Positions 19,692-28,199 of a stretch of 64,000 nt of DNA are shown piece after piece. This stretch comes from Vagococcus xieshaowenii (GTDB lineage Bacteria; Bacillota; Bacilli; Lactobacillales; Vagococcaceae). The translations under genes and the position numbers were made by a program. The number at the start of each line of letters is the position of its first letter. Position 1 is the stretch's first letter. The notes beneath the pieces are model-generated. The model was not told where the DNA came from. It saw only the letters and a program-made list of their open reading frames with translations, and made no database searches. Location: assembly GCF_004792515.1 (NCBI RefSeq), contig NZ_CP038865.1, positions 1,076,001 through 1,140,000 of the forward strand, read 5' to 3'.

Positions 19692-21023
19692 CTAATTATC
19701 ATAACGTTTACGATTTGTAGAAGAAGGAATGCCTAAAATATCACGATATTTTGCTACAGTTCTTCTAGAAATAGCCACACCTTCTTCTTTCAACAATGTT
19801 AAAATCTTTTGATCAGATAAAGGTTTACGTTTATCTTCGCCGTCTACAATTTTTTGAAGTAGCTGTTGAACATCATTGGCTGACGTATCACTGTCACTAT
19901 CTGTTTGAGAAATAGCTGTTGTAAAGAAGTGGCGCATCTCAAACACGCCAAAGTCCGTTTGTAAATATTTGCCATTTACGGCACGACTAATGGTTGATTC
20001 ATGAACCGATAACGTTTCTGCCAATTCTTTTAATTTCAATGGCTTAAGGGGACGATTAGTATCTGTAAAGAAAGCATGCTGGCGTTTAACAATTTCTTCG
20101 CCAACTCTCAAAATCGTCTCACCACGTTGCACAACGCTCTTTTGTAACCATTCAAATTCGGCTTGTTTTTCTTTCAAGTAATGTTTGACTTCTTTGTCAT
20201 CACTCTGACTCATTTGATCAAAATATTGTTGTTGGAAAACAATTTGAGGCTGTCCACGCTTGGTTGAAAGCACACTTAATCCGTCATTTTCTCGCTTCAC
20301 AATAATATCCGGATAGATTTGATGCTCAAATGATTCGCCAAAACCTGCTCCTGGATTTGGGGTTAAGTTTTGAATATAATCGTATATTTCTTGAATATCT
20401 TCAAGCGAAATTTTATAAGCAGATGCGATTTCTTTCCATTTCTTATTAGCAAATGTTTCAAAATGTTCTTCAATGACGATATAGGCCATATCTGGGGCAT
20501 GTTCATCTCGTTCAATTTGTAACATTAATGCTTCTTGAAGGTTTCTAGCTCCTACACCTGGCGGATCCAGTTGTTGAAGAAGCGTTAACGCATCGAGCAT
20601 TTGAATATATTCTGAACCTGTCTTCTCAGCAGCATCCTTTAAATCAATTGATAAATAGCCATTTACATCTATAAATTCCACTAAAAAAATAATCAGTTGT
20701 CTTAAATAGGTATCTCGATAATTCAAATGAATCTGGTCAATTAAATATTCAAAGAGTGACATACGGTTATCCGCAATATTGGCAAAAACATTTTGCTCGT
20801 CCTCTCCTTGATAACTTTGACGATTGACATACGGTTCATCATACTCGCCCGTTGTCACCTCAAGTTCCATCAACGGATTTTCTAGCGTCTTATTTTCTAG
20901 AAATGCTAATAAATCATCTGTATTATATTGCAAAATCTGAATAGATTGTTGTAAAGCTTGCGTCATCGCTAACTTTTGCGTTTGCTTTTGTTGTTGATTT
21001 AATTGATGACTGAAATTCAACAT
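19692..21023 (-). CDS. rpoN: RNA polymerase sigma-54 factor
   Basis: A 443-residue sigma-54. The Gln-rich activator-interacting region I is at the N-terminus (HQLNQQQKQTQKLAMTQALQ), the core-binding region in the middle (LDPPGVGARNLQEALMLQ), a helix-turn-helix follows (LAETLSVHESTISRAVNGKY) and the RpoN box is at the end (SRRTVAKYRDILGI). In enterococci and relatives sigma-54 serves mainly sugar phosphotransferase operons driven by LevR-type activators; none is in this window. The start at 21023 has AGAAGGTGA about six bases before it. Confidence 0.96.
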   Translation of the reverse strand: MLNFSHQLNQQQKQTQKLAMTQALQQSIQILQYNTDDLLAFLENKTLENPLMELEVTTGEYDEPYVNRQSYQGEDEQNVFANIADNRMSLFEYLIDQIHLNYRDTYLRQLIIFLVEFIDVNGYLSIDLKDAAEKTGSEYIQMLDALTLLQQLDPPGVGARNLQEALMLQIERDEHAPDMAYIVIEEHFETFANKKWKEIASAYKISLEDIQEIYDYIQNLTPNPGAGFGESFEHQIYPDIIVKRENDGLSVLSTKRGQPQIVFQQQYFDQMSQSDDKEVKHYLKEKQAEFEWLQKSVVQRGETILRVGEEIVKRQHAFFTDTNRPLKPLKLKELAETLSVHESTISRAVNGKYLQTDFGVFEMRHFFTTAISQTDSDSDTSANDVQQLLQKIVDGEDKRKPLSDQKILTLLKEEGVAISRRTVAKYRDILGIPSSTNRKRYDN

Positions 21024-21092
21024 ATAATTCACCTTCTTCACTTTAATAGCTTGCTATTTATTATTTTATTAGCTAAAATTATTCTTGTTCTT

Positions 21093-21164
21093 GCACCTTT
21101 AGTGTAGTGGATATCACACAAGATTCCGGTTCTTGAAACAGGGGTTCGATTCCCTTAAGGTGCG
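21093..21164 (+). tRNA. tRNA-Arg (anticodon CCG)
   Basis: A full cloverleaf is visible: acceptor arms GCACCTT/AAGGTGC, an anticodon stem CAAGA/TCTTG around the loop TTCCGGT with anticodon CCG, and a T arm containing GGGTTCGATTCCC. No CCA is encoded. It reads CGG, a rare codon in this AT-rich genome, and is transcribed away from rpoN. Confidence 0.93.
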
Positions 21165-21293
21165 TAAAACTCTCTTATATATCAACGTTTCAGGACGTTT
21201 TTCCCTAATCATTTCCTAAATCGTTTAAAATACCTAGACATCAAACGTGTCTTTCATGAATTACTTCATGATAATCTTTTTAAAGTATAGCTC

Positions 21294-21329
21294 AAAAAAA
21301 AGGCGAACTCAACCACGTTCGTCTTTTTT
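21294..21329 (+). terminator. terminator downstream of tRNA-Arg, abutted by the insertion sequence
   Basis: GGCGAAC and GTTCGTC form a stem between an A run and a T run. The insertion sequence entered just inside the T-rich tail: its 8-base target copy is TTTATTTA at 21327-21334. Confidence 0.7.
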
Positions 21330-21334
21330 ATTTA

Positions 21335-22844
21335 GGCTGTATAATATTTGGTGTTGATGGAAAATCCAATTAGGATTTTCTGTTAACACTTTTTTTTGAT
21401 TTTTAGACAAAAAAAGAGACCTCAACCTGATAAAATTAAAGTCGACTAAAACCAAATATATCGGAGGGGTCTCTTATGGATAAGCATACTAGAAAATTAC
21501 TTGGATTGGAAGATAAAAATATATATTTTGCAGAAGATTGGTTAAAAGAAGAAAAGAAAAAAGATGTTCTGGCTTATATTATTGAAGGTGTATTAACCTA
21601 TCGCCCGACTTGCTGCGAAAAATGTGGTGAACTAGATAGCTCAAAAATCGTTAAAAACGGATATAGAACGACCAAAACACAATTACCGCCCTTTAGAAAT
21701 AGACTGACGTATCTAAAGCTGCATCGTTCAAGATTTCGTTGTTACACCTGTGGTGCTACTTTTATCGCCTCAACACCTATCGTTGAACGCAATCATCATA
21801 TTTCCCGTGAATTAAACTATCAAATCATGATGGAATTAAAGCGTATTGTATCTCGTAAAGATATTGCGGAACGGTACTTTGTTTCTGATGTAACTGTGTT
21901 ACGTACACAAAGAGAGTTAGCTAAACAACGGACAATTAACTACAATCACCTACCAAGTATTCTATGTATTGATGAATTTAAATCAATGAAATCATGTGAA
22001 GGCTCTATGAGCTTTATTTGCGTTGACGGCGTTAGGAATAAGCTGTTTGTCCTCTTAGAGGACAGACGATTGGAGAAGTTGGCTAGTTATTTCATGAAGT
22101 TTTCTCTTAAAGTACGCAAATCCGTTAAATACTTAGTCATGGATATGAATGGTAGCTATGCGCAACTAATCAAGAAAGTTTTTCCTTGTGCTGAAATTGT
22201 CACGGATCGTTTTCATATTGTACAACACATTAACCGTAGCTTTAATCAGTTACGTATCAATATCATGAATACCTTCCGAAATCATCATTCAGAAGATATG
22301 AAGAAATATCGCAGATTGAAGCGTTACTGGAAACTCCTTTTAAAAGATACTGATACTTTAGATAATAAGCATTCACATTATCATTATTTGTTTAAACGTG
22401 AACTTTTCCAACAGGAAATTATTGATGAACTATTAACTTATGATGAGCGTCTACGACTAGCATACGATACCATCCAGCTCTTACATCACTATCGCAAGAA
22501 ATCCGATGTAGAGAACTTCTTTCATATAATAAATGACTTATCTAAAGAGCTTCCTAACTGGTTTAGAAAGAAATTAACCTTCTTCAATCGACACAATCAA
22601 GGCATTTATAATGCCTTGATTCTGCCTTATTCTAATGGTATTACCGAAGGTATCAACAATAAAATCAAATTAATTAAACGCGTTTCCTACGGCTATCGTA
22701 ACTTTAGAAACTTACGTGATAGAATTTATATTTCGCAAGGATTAATTTTCCAAAATATCATATAAAAAAGGTGAAGCTTTTACACTTCACCTAGTCACTT
22801 ATTTTAGCAAATTTGAGCCCATCAACACTATTTGACGAAGAGCC
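21335..22844 (+). mobile_element. complete ISL3-family insertion sequence
   Basis: The left end begins GGCTGTATAATATTT and the right end is the inverted GGCTCTTCGTCAAAT; both share the internal block GTGTTGATGG. The element is flanked by a perfect 8-base duplication, TTTATTTA, at 21327-21334 and 22845-22852, the size usual for ISL3. It carries one uninterrupted transposase gene, so it appears intact. The exact duplication implies a fairly recent insertion, with no loss at either side. Confidence 0.93.
21476..22765 (+). CDS. ISL3-family transposase
   Basis: A 429-residue DDE transposase. The N-terminal zinc ligands are CCEKCG and CYTCGATF, followed by a helix-turn-helix region (SRKDIAERYFVSDVTVLRTQ). 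Candidate catalytic residues are Asp in LCIDEFKS, Asp in VMDMNGSYAQ near FPCAEIVTDRFH, and Glu in NGITEGINNKIK. The length is typical. It has the ribosome site CGGAGGG before the ATG at 21476. A small inverted repeat, GAAAATCC/GGATTTTC, lies in the leader inside the element and could limit read-through transcription. Confidence 0.96.
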   Translation: MDKHTRKLLGLEDKNIYFAEDWLKEEKKKDVLAYIIEGVLTYRPTCCEKCGELDSSKIVKNGYRTTKTQLPPFRNRLTYLKLHRSRFRCYTCGATFIASTPIVERNHHISRELNYQIMMELKRIVSRKDIAERYFVSDVTVLRTQRELAKQRTINYNHLPSILCIDEFKSMKSCEGSMSFICVDGVRNKLFVLLEDRRLEKLASYFMKFSLKVRKSVKYLVMDMNGSYAQLIKKVFPCAEIVTDRFHIVQHINRSFNQLRINIMNTFRNHHSEDMKKYRRLKRYWKLLLKDTDTLDNKHSHYHYLFKRELFQQEIIDELLTYDERLRLAYDTIQLLHHYRKKSDVENFFHIINDLSKELPNWFRKKLTFFNRHNQGIYNALILPYSNGITEGINNKIKLIKRVSYGYRNFRNLRDRIYISQGLIFQNII

Positions 22845-22953
22845 TTTATTTATCCTATATACTAGTTGTGCACCAATTACTTTTATTAAACATACGCTAA
22901 TATTTCTTTAATAGTCATCTATAAGGTATAATTTCATCAGGAGGTGTTTTATA

Positions 22954-23232
22954 ATGAAAAAAACTAACTTTGTCGTCGTTTTTTGGTTGTTAATTGCACT
23001 TATCTCTTTTGTCGTGTTCTTAATGAACTTCTATTCTTTATTTGAGTCAGTCTCTTATATTCTATTCCCAGCGAATTATACAGATGGTTACTACTCAGAT
23101 AAACATCAGTTATTTAGAGACTTGATCAAAACTATTCCGATGTTACTAATTGTTACGGGTTCATTTGTCATCAGTCTAAAACAAGGATTAAAAGCTTACG
23201 AAACAAGTAACACACTCACTGAAACAAAATAA
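22954..23232 (+). CDS. small membrane protein with two helices, unknown function
   Basis: A 92-residue protein. Hydrophobic segments are at about 8-30 (VVVFWLLIALISFVVFLMNF) and 63-80 (TIPMLLIVTGSFVISL), separated by an aromatic and acidic loop. A TATAAT box is at 22927-22932 and a strong AGGAGGTG ribosome site precedes the ATG. A 15-base-pair terminator follows at 23241-23292, so it is a single-gene unit. No family recognised. Confidence 0.7.
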   Translation: MKKTNFVVVFWLLIALISFVVFLMNFYSLFESVSYILFPANYTDGYYSDKHQLFRDLIKTIPMLLIVTGSFVISLKQGLKAYETSNTLTETK

Positions 23233-23240
23233 CTACATCC

Positions 23241-23292
23241 AAAAGAAGAAAAAGAGCACATTATTTGTTTCATTCATTCTTTTTCTTCTTTT
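23241..23292 (+). terminator. terminator after the small membrane protein gene
   Basis: Perfect 15-base arms, AAAAGAAGAAAAAGA at 23241-23255 and its complement at 23278-23292, enclose a 22-base loop. The A- and T-rich arms make it usable in both directions. Confidence 0.75.
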
Positions 23293-23345
23293 ATATATTT
23301 TTACTTTACAATTTTTTTATCTAGGCGTAAAATTATTATATATTA

Positions 23346-23416
23346 GCGGGTGTAGTTTAGTGGTAAAACTACAGCCTTCCAAGCTGTTGTCGCGAGTTCG
23401 ATTCTCGTCACCCGCT
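23346..23416 (+). tRNA. tRNA-Gly (anticodon TCC)
   Basis: Acceptor arms GCGGGTG/CACCCGC, an anticodon stem ACAGC/GCTGT with loop CTTCCAA (anticodon TCC), and a T arm containing GAGTTCGATTCTC form a complete cloverleaf. No CCA is encoded. Confidence 0.95.
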
Positions 23417-23435
23417 TTTGCAACATACTGAACTA

Positions 23436-23473
23436 AGGACAATGACGATTTAGTGTCATTGTCCTTTTTATAT
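23436..23473 (+). terminator. terminator after tRNA-Gly
   Basis: AAGGACAATGAC and GTCATTGTCCTT form a 12-base stem around an eight-base loop and are followed by a T run. Confidence 0.85.
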
Positions 23474-23570
23474 CCAACTATCTTCGTTGGTAACTAGGAA
23501 AGAGCAATATTGTTTACTAATTTGATAAATTTGCTATAATCAATCCATCAAGATAATGGAGGTTGATATT

Positions 23571-23696
23571 ATGAAATTGAATCGAAAAAAGCTGTTTAAG
23601 TTGGTCAAAAAGAATACTATGAATTGTTCTTGTCGTTGCTCTTTCTGTCGAGATCAAGTCCATTGCGGTAGTAAAGAAAATGGTTGTACATGTTAA
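23571..23696 (+). CDS. 41-residue cysteine-rich peptide, unknown function
   Basis: An ATG at 23571 follows a strong TGGAGGTT ribosome site and opens a 41-codon frame. The first 18 residues are strongly basic (several Lys and Arg, no acidic residue). The rest holds seven cysteines at positions 19, 21, 23, 26, 32, 39 and 41. A TATAAT box lies at 23535-23540 and a terminator hairpin follows, so it looks like its own transcription unit. The pattern could fit a metal-binding peptide, a bacteriocin-like or modified peptide precursor, or a small regulator. No modification or transport gene is adjacent, and I recognise no family. Confidence 0.6.
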   Translation: MKLNRKKLFKLVKKNTMNCSCRCSFCRDQVHCGSKENGCTC

Positions 23697-23717
23697 TTAG
23701 TTAAGAATAATATTTAT

Positions 23718-23750
23718 GGGAGATAACACTTTAATGGTTACCTCCCTTTT
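23718..23750 (+). terminator. terminator after the cysteine-rich peptide gene
   Basis: GGGAGATAAC and GTTACCTCCC pair with a single mismatch and are followed by TTTT. Confidence 0.8.
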
Positions 23751-23836
23751 ATCATGCTGTCACGTCCGGGCCTTATCGCTTTTTATTTTCATTAAACGAT
23801 GTTAAAATATAAATATAAGAAAGGTAGGTTTTGAAT

Positions 23837-24019
23837 ATGACAATTAATAGAGAAACAATCACGCACCTTATCAACGAGGATAAAAAAGAGGTCGAGCGCT
23901 TAGAAAATCGTCGCCAAGAAGATTTAGGCAATTCCATCAACTATATTGAAAATGAATTACAACTTCAACACTTACTTGGAAGAATCGAAGGATTAGAAAC
24001 ATTATTAGGAAAAATTTAA
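23837..24019 (+). CDS. small charged protein, unknown function
   Basis: A 60-residue, highly charged, mostly helical protein (INRETITHLINEDKKEVER at the start, HLLGRIEGLETLLGKI at the end), with heptad-like leucines that suggest a coiled coil. The ATG at 23837 is chosen over a TTG six bases upstream because the AAGGTAGG ribosome site is then about nine bases away. It ends at a strong bidirectional terminator. No known family. Confidence 0.6.
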   Translation: MTINRETITHLINEDKKEVERLENRRQEDLGNSINYIENELQLQHLLGRIEGLETLLGKI

Positions 24020-24026
24020 TCATACA

Positions 24027-24073
24027 TAAAAAGAAGCTAGCACAGTATTTTTTACTGTGTTAGCTTCTTTTTT
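24027..24073. terminator. bidirectional terminator between convergent genes
   Basis: Seventeen-base arms beginning AAGAAGCTA (24031-24047 and 24053-24069), with one G-T pair and A and T runs on both sides, serve the small charged-protein gene and the oxidoreductase gene. Confidence 0.9.
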
Positions 24074-25106
24074 AGTAATATTTCGGCATATTTTGATGTA
24101 AAGCTACGATTCCTTGTTCTAAAATAGCTAATTGAGCCAATGTTTCTTCCGGCTTAACAACTGCTTCTTTACCGTTTATTAACACATCGTATAGCGCTTG
24201 ATACACACGTGAATAATCACCAACTTCAGAGACGACTTTCTCTTGGTGATACACACCTTGTTCGTCCATGTATGTTAGCTCTCCATAATGTTCAGGCAAG
24301 TCCACCCCAAAATCAGTATTAGTTGGCATGTAAAACAATTTCAGATGCTCTTCCTGACGATCCTTAGTTGCTTTAATAAAACAACCTTTCGTTCCATATA
24401 CAGCAAAACTTGGACGTTCTTTAATCCTAAAGAAACTAGATTTAACCGAAACTTTTAAACCTTTTTGATAAAATAAATCTAAATCAAAGTAATCGTTCAT
24501 ACGATTAGGACCCAATAATTGTCGGACATCGTAATGGATATCTAACGGCTCACCAAAATATGAAATCACTTGGTCAACTGTGTGACAGGCATGACTATAT
24601 AAGTAGTCATTGATGACATCTAACTGATGATTATTAGTTGGTACTTCTGGTCTGAAGTAATCAAAATGCATCTCAACTTCCAAAATATCCCCTAGTTTAC
24701 CGCTCTCAATCACTTGTTGAACTGTTAAAAAATCAGAATCATAACGACGATTTTGATAACACTCTAAGTGTAGACCTTTTTCTTTAGCCAAACTAAATAA
24801 TTCCTTAGCTTGTTCTGTTGTTTCGCAGAATGGTTTTTCTAATAAGACATTCTTATGATGATTCAACGCTTCTTTTGCTAGTTCATAGTGACTTGAAGGT
24901 GGTGTCGTAATAACGACTAAATCTAATGCCTCATCTTGCCATATTGATGATAGATCATTGACATATTCAGTTCCTTCTAATACATCCCATTTAGGTTGAC
25001 TACGTGCGTAAATCTTTTTGACATTAATTCCTTCAACTTTTGTTGCAAAAGGTAAGTGATAACGATTCGTACTTTTTCCATTTCCTATATAGGCAATAGT
25101 TAACAT
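24072..25106 (-). CDS. Gfo/Idh/MocA-family oxidoreductase
   Basis: A 344-residue NAD(P)-dependent sugar-type dehydrogenase. The N-terminal Rossmann domain starts IAYIGNGKS; LVVITTPPSSHYELAKEAL and LLEKPFCET (the Lys-Pro motif that contacts substrate and cofactor) are typical. The C-terminal alpha/beta domain contains DYLYSHACHTVDQV with the catalytic-site His. The substrate cannot be told. Of several in-frame ATGs, 25106 is best spaced from GGAGG. It is divergent from the RpiR regulator next to it, which may control it. Confidence 0.9.
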   Translation of the reverse strand: MLTIAYIGNGKSTNRYHLPFATKVEGINVKKIYARSQPKWDVLEGTEYVNDLSSIWQDEALDLVVITTPPSSHYELAKEALNHHKNVLLEKPFCETTEQAKELFSLAKEKGLHLECYQNRRYDSDFLTVQQVIESGKLGDILEVEMHFDYFRPEVPTNNHQLDVINDYLYSHACHTVDQVISYFGEPLDIHYDVRQLLGPNRMNDYFDLDLFYQKGLKVSVKSSFFRIKERPSFAVYGTKGCFIKATKDRQEEHLKLFYMPTNTDFGVDLPEHYGELTYMDEQGVYHQEKVVSEVGDYSRVYQALYDVLINGKEAVVKPEETLAQLAILEQGIVALHQNMPKYY

Positions 25107-25300
25107 ATTCATTCCTCCGTTCATTCTTATCTTCATTTAATCATTGACCGTTGAATCTGTAAACTATTTAAGTAAAATTGACAAATTATTCCAAAATCAA
25201 TAACAATACAGCCACTAAGCTGGAATATTTTTCCTTTTCATTTAATACACTTGACGAAAAATGATTTTACTTAGACAATAAAGATGGAGGTGTTGGCTAT

Positions 25301-26155
25301 ATGTTGATATTGGAAGCCTTAAAAGAACAAAAAAACTTTAATTCATCAGAAATTGAATTAGCTAATTATATACTTGAACACGCTGAAGATGTTTTAGACG
25401 ACTCTATTCAAGAATTGTCAGGTAAAACATTTCATGCCACCTCAACTATTTACCGTTTATGCCGAAAAATCGGACTGAAAGGCTACAAAGACTTTAAGAT
25501 AAAATTGTCTGCTGAACTACAATCAGCTCCGACTTCTAGCATGGTCGACCCAAATTTTCCATTTACAAAAGATGATAGTACGAGATCTGTCGCAAAAAAG
25601 ATTTTGAAACTATCTATTTCTTCTTTGGAATACACAGAGCAACTCTTAACTGACGACTTGATTCATAAGGCTGTCGAACTACTTAGTCAATCAGAACGAA
25701 TTGGCATTTTTGGTTACGGAGACCCCTATCTTCCCGCTCTTAATTTCCAAAACAAAATGATGAAAATTGGTAAACGAGTTGAACTAACCCCTATTCCTGG
25801 TGAAACGCATCAACTAGCTTTCCAATTTTCACCACAAGATTGCGCTATCGTCCTTTCTTATAGCGGGCAAAGTAAGAATATGTACGAAATTACGCAAATA
25901 TTAAAACAGCGACACACAAAAATCATCGCTATTACGTCAAATACGGATTCACATATTGCTACTTTAAGTGATTTGTCTATTCAAATTGCTAATAAAGAAA
26001 GCCAATCAGTCAAACAATCAACCTTTTCTTCTCAATTAGCGATTGATTACGTTCTTAACACCTTATATTCTTGTCTATTTGTAGAAGATTTTGAAAAAAA
26101 TCAACAGAAAAGAATTAGCGCTGAATTGAACTTTTTAAATGATCGCTTCTTTTAG
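25301..26155 (+). CDS. RpiR-family transcriptional regulator
   Basis: A 284-residue regulator with an N-terminal HTH_6 domain (STIYRLCRKIGLKGYKDFK at about 48-66) and a C-terminal SIS sugar-phosphate-binding domain (GIFGYGDPYLP, CAIVLSYSGQSKNMYEI). Members sense phosphosugars and control sugar catabolism. The neighbouring divergent oxidoreductase, about 195 bases away, is the likely target. The ribosome site is GGAGGTG. Confidence 0.9.
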   Translation: MLILEALKEQKNFNSSEIELANYILEHAEDVLDDSIQELSGKTFHATSTIYRLCRKIGLKGYKDFKIKLSAELQSAPTSSMVDPNFPFTKDDSTRSVAKKILKLSISSLEYTEQLLTDDLIHKAVELLSQSERIGIFGYGDPYLPALNFQNKMMKIGKRVELTPIPGETHQLAFQFSPQDCAIVLSYSGQSKNMYEITQILKQRHTKIIAITSNTDSHIATLSDLSIQIANKESQSVKQSTFSSQLAIDYVLNTLYSCLFVEDFEKNQQKRISAELNFLNDRFF

Positions 26156-26157
26156 TC

Positions 26158-26199
26158 AAAAATAACCTAGTGAAGCAGTTGCTTCACTAGGTTATTTTT
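26158..26199. terminator. bidirectional terminator between the rpiR-type and ABC genes
   Basis: Sixteen-base perfect arms, starting AATAACCTAG at 26161 and closing at 26196, enclose an AGTT loop, with flanking A and T runs. Confidence 0.9.
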
Positions 26200-26200
26200 A

Positions 26201-26893
26201 TTAATGCGCGTTTACATCACTTAAAGCTACTTCACTTAACACACCGTCATTCATTTCTAAAATACGATCACAATATGATAACATTCTTGTATCATGCGTT
26301 ACCATGATAATAGTTGTGTTTGACTCATGAGATATTTTTTGAAAAACTTCTACTACTTCGTAAGCTTTTTCAGTATCTAAGCTGGCAGTTGGCTCATCTG
26401 CTAAAATAATTTTAGGACTTAATACTAAAGCTAAACCAATCGCCGCGCGTTGTCGTTCGCCACCTGAAATATCATCTGGATACTTATCTGCTAAATGCGT
26501 AATCGATAATTTATCCATTACTTCTTGGACACGTTCTTTATCATATTTTTCTTTTTTGTATTTGTACTTCAATTCAAATTGTTCCTTTAGCGTCAAATAT
26601 GGCACTAAATTGGAGGCTTGCAGAACAAAGCCAATATCATTGAAGCGCACACTAGATAGTTCATTTTTTGATAAATTTGACACGTTCTTTTCATTGATGG
26701 AAATGCTTCCTGAAGTTGGTGATTGTAAGGCTCCCATAATAGTTAATAATGTTGATTTACCACTACCACTTGGTCCAACAATCGCCACGAAATTCCCTTC
26801 ATCAATCGTCAAACTTGTTTCTTTTAAAATAGTGACTTCGTTTGAACCCACAGTAAAATTTTTGGTTACTTTATTTAATTCAATGACATTCAT
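26201..26893 (-). CDS. ABC transporter ATP-binding protein (MacB/LolD type)
   Basis: A 230-residue ATPase with Walker A GPSGSGKSTLL, Q-loop region VLQASNLVPYL, signature ISGGERQRAAIG, Walker B IILADEPTASLD and the H-loop MVTHD. Its closest kind is the MacB/LolD/FtsE group that partners FtsX-like permeases, which is what the adjacent upstream gene encodes, 12 bases away on the same strand. It likely powers export or extraction of a lipid, peptide or drug. Confidence 0.93.
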   Translation of the reverse strand: MNVIELNKVTKNFTVGSNEVTILKETSLTIDEGNFVAIVGPSGSGKSTLLTIMGALQSPTSGSISINEKNVSNLSKNELSSVRFNDIGFVLQASNLVPYLTLKEQFELKYKYKKEKYDKERVQEVMDKLSITHLADKYPDDISGGERQRAAIGLALVLSPKIILADEPTASLDTEKAYEVVEVFQKISHESNTTIIMVTHDTRMLSYCDRILEMNDGVLSEVALSDVNAH

Positions 26894-26905
26894 TTTGATG
26901 ACCTC

Positions 26906-28033
26906 CTATAACGCATCTAATGGATCAATATTTAAAACACTCTTTGCAGAGAAAATGCTACCAATTAAACCACATAGAATGAATAATCCTGTAATGGCTA
27001 AATATAGTGGCCAATAAATAGCAACCGGTACGGCAGCAGGCATGAAGTTAAACGTAATAACCGTTAACGCTAATCCAATTAATGCCCCAAAAATACTGAT
27101 TAACAATGTTTGATAAATCACTGATTGGCTAATAAATTTATTACTAATTCCTTGAATTTTCAAAATAGCAAAAATTGATTTCTTTTGCATAGTTAAGATA
27201 TACATGAAAATCCCAATAATAACTGATGCAATTAAAATTAATGATACAATCATCAAGCCAAAGGTTAACACCTGTGCTTGATAACCTGGAATAGAATTAA
27301 TGAATTCTTTTTTGTCCATATAGATCAAATCATTATCTGCTAATTTCTTCTTATCAACTTTTTCATCAACAATTAACGCTGAAATACGATTAGGCATATT
27401 TTGCGTTGGTCCTGTTGTCGCTTCTACCCCTTCAGCTTGATTTTCCTCTGTTGGCGAATAAATCATCATGGCTTGAGATGCCATCTCTAAATCAACGTAT
27501 CCGACAGGTTGTGTATTATATTTTGATGATTCTGTAAAACCAACTACTTTATAGGCACGATCTGTATCAAGTAGTGTAATGGTATCACCCAACTTAACAT
27601 CAACTAATTCTTTAAAACTTTCACTTAAGACGATTTCATCTTGAGCTGCAAACTTTTTACCTTCTGTAATAGGTGCCATTAAATCTTTATCATTTTGTTT
27701 AACCCCCATTAATACAAGGTCTAACGGATCTGATGATACATTTTTTACTTCAACAACAGTTGAGCCAACGTTTAGCTCTTTTGCATTTTTTAAGCCTAAA
27801 GATTTCACCACTTCTTCATCAATAGCCGATGAATAAATATTCTGATTAGATGCCTTAGTTAATACAATGCCCTCCGCATTTTTCCAATGATCAATCGATG
27901 TTGTATTTGATTTAGCTAGACCATATGCTAATCCAGATAAAAAATAAACTAAATACGCAATTAAGATGGTCACCATAACGATCATGAAAAATCGTCCTTT
28001 TTCTTTTTTTATTTCTTTGAGTGCTAAAAACAT
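26906..28033 (-). CDS. ABC transporter permease, FtsX/MacB family
   Basis: A 375-residue permease: an N-terminal transmembrane helix (residues about 17-38), a large extracellular MacB-like domain (about 40-240) and three C-terminal helices, ending with SVLNIDPLDAL as in DevC/FtsX-type proteins. The start at 28033 follows GGGGA by about six bases. It forms a two-gene exporter with the ATPase downstream. A TATAAT box and a palindrome lie upstream, between it and the divergent TetR gene. Confidence 0.9.
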   Translation of the reverse strand: MFLALKEIKKEKGRFFMIVMVTILIAYLVYFLSGLAYGLAKSNTTSIDHWKNAEGIVLTKASNQNIYSSAIDEEVVKSLGLKNAKELNVGSTVVEVKNVSSDPLDLVLMGVKQNDKDLMAPITEGKKFAAQDEIVLSESFKELVDVKLGDTITLLDTDRAYKVVGFTESSKYNTQPVGYVDLEMASQAMMIYSPTEENQAEGVEATTGPTQNMPNRISALIVDEKVDKKKLADNDLIYMDKKEFINSIPGYQAQVLTFGLMIVSLILIASVIIGIFMYILTMQKKSIFAILKIQGISNKFISQSVIYQTLLISIFGALIGLALTVITFNFMPAAVPVAIYWPLYLAITGLFILCGLIGSIFSAKSVLNIDPLDAL

Positions 28034-28081
28034 ATTTGTCCCCAATAAGATACAAACCCTATTGAGTCCTCCCTTCTACAT

Positions 28082-28099
28082 AACTTATCACTTGATAAG
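28082..28099. promoter_or_regulatory. candidate TetR operator
   Basis: ACTTATCA-CT-TGATAAGT is an eight-base inverted repeat just downstream of a minus-strand TATAAT (28102-28107) that would serve the ABC permease. It lies between the divergent TetR and exporter genes, where autoregulatory operators occur. Confidence 0.55.
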
Positions 28100-28199
28100 T
28101 AGATTATAACAGAGTAAGATACGATTAGATAATATTTTGCTTATACTATTTTTTTGTTATAATAACCCTAATGAAACTAGACTGAATAGAGGTGTCTAC

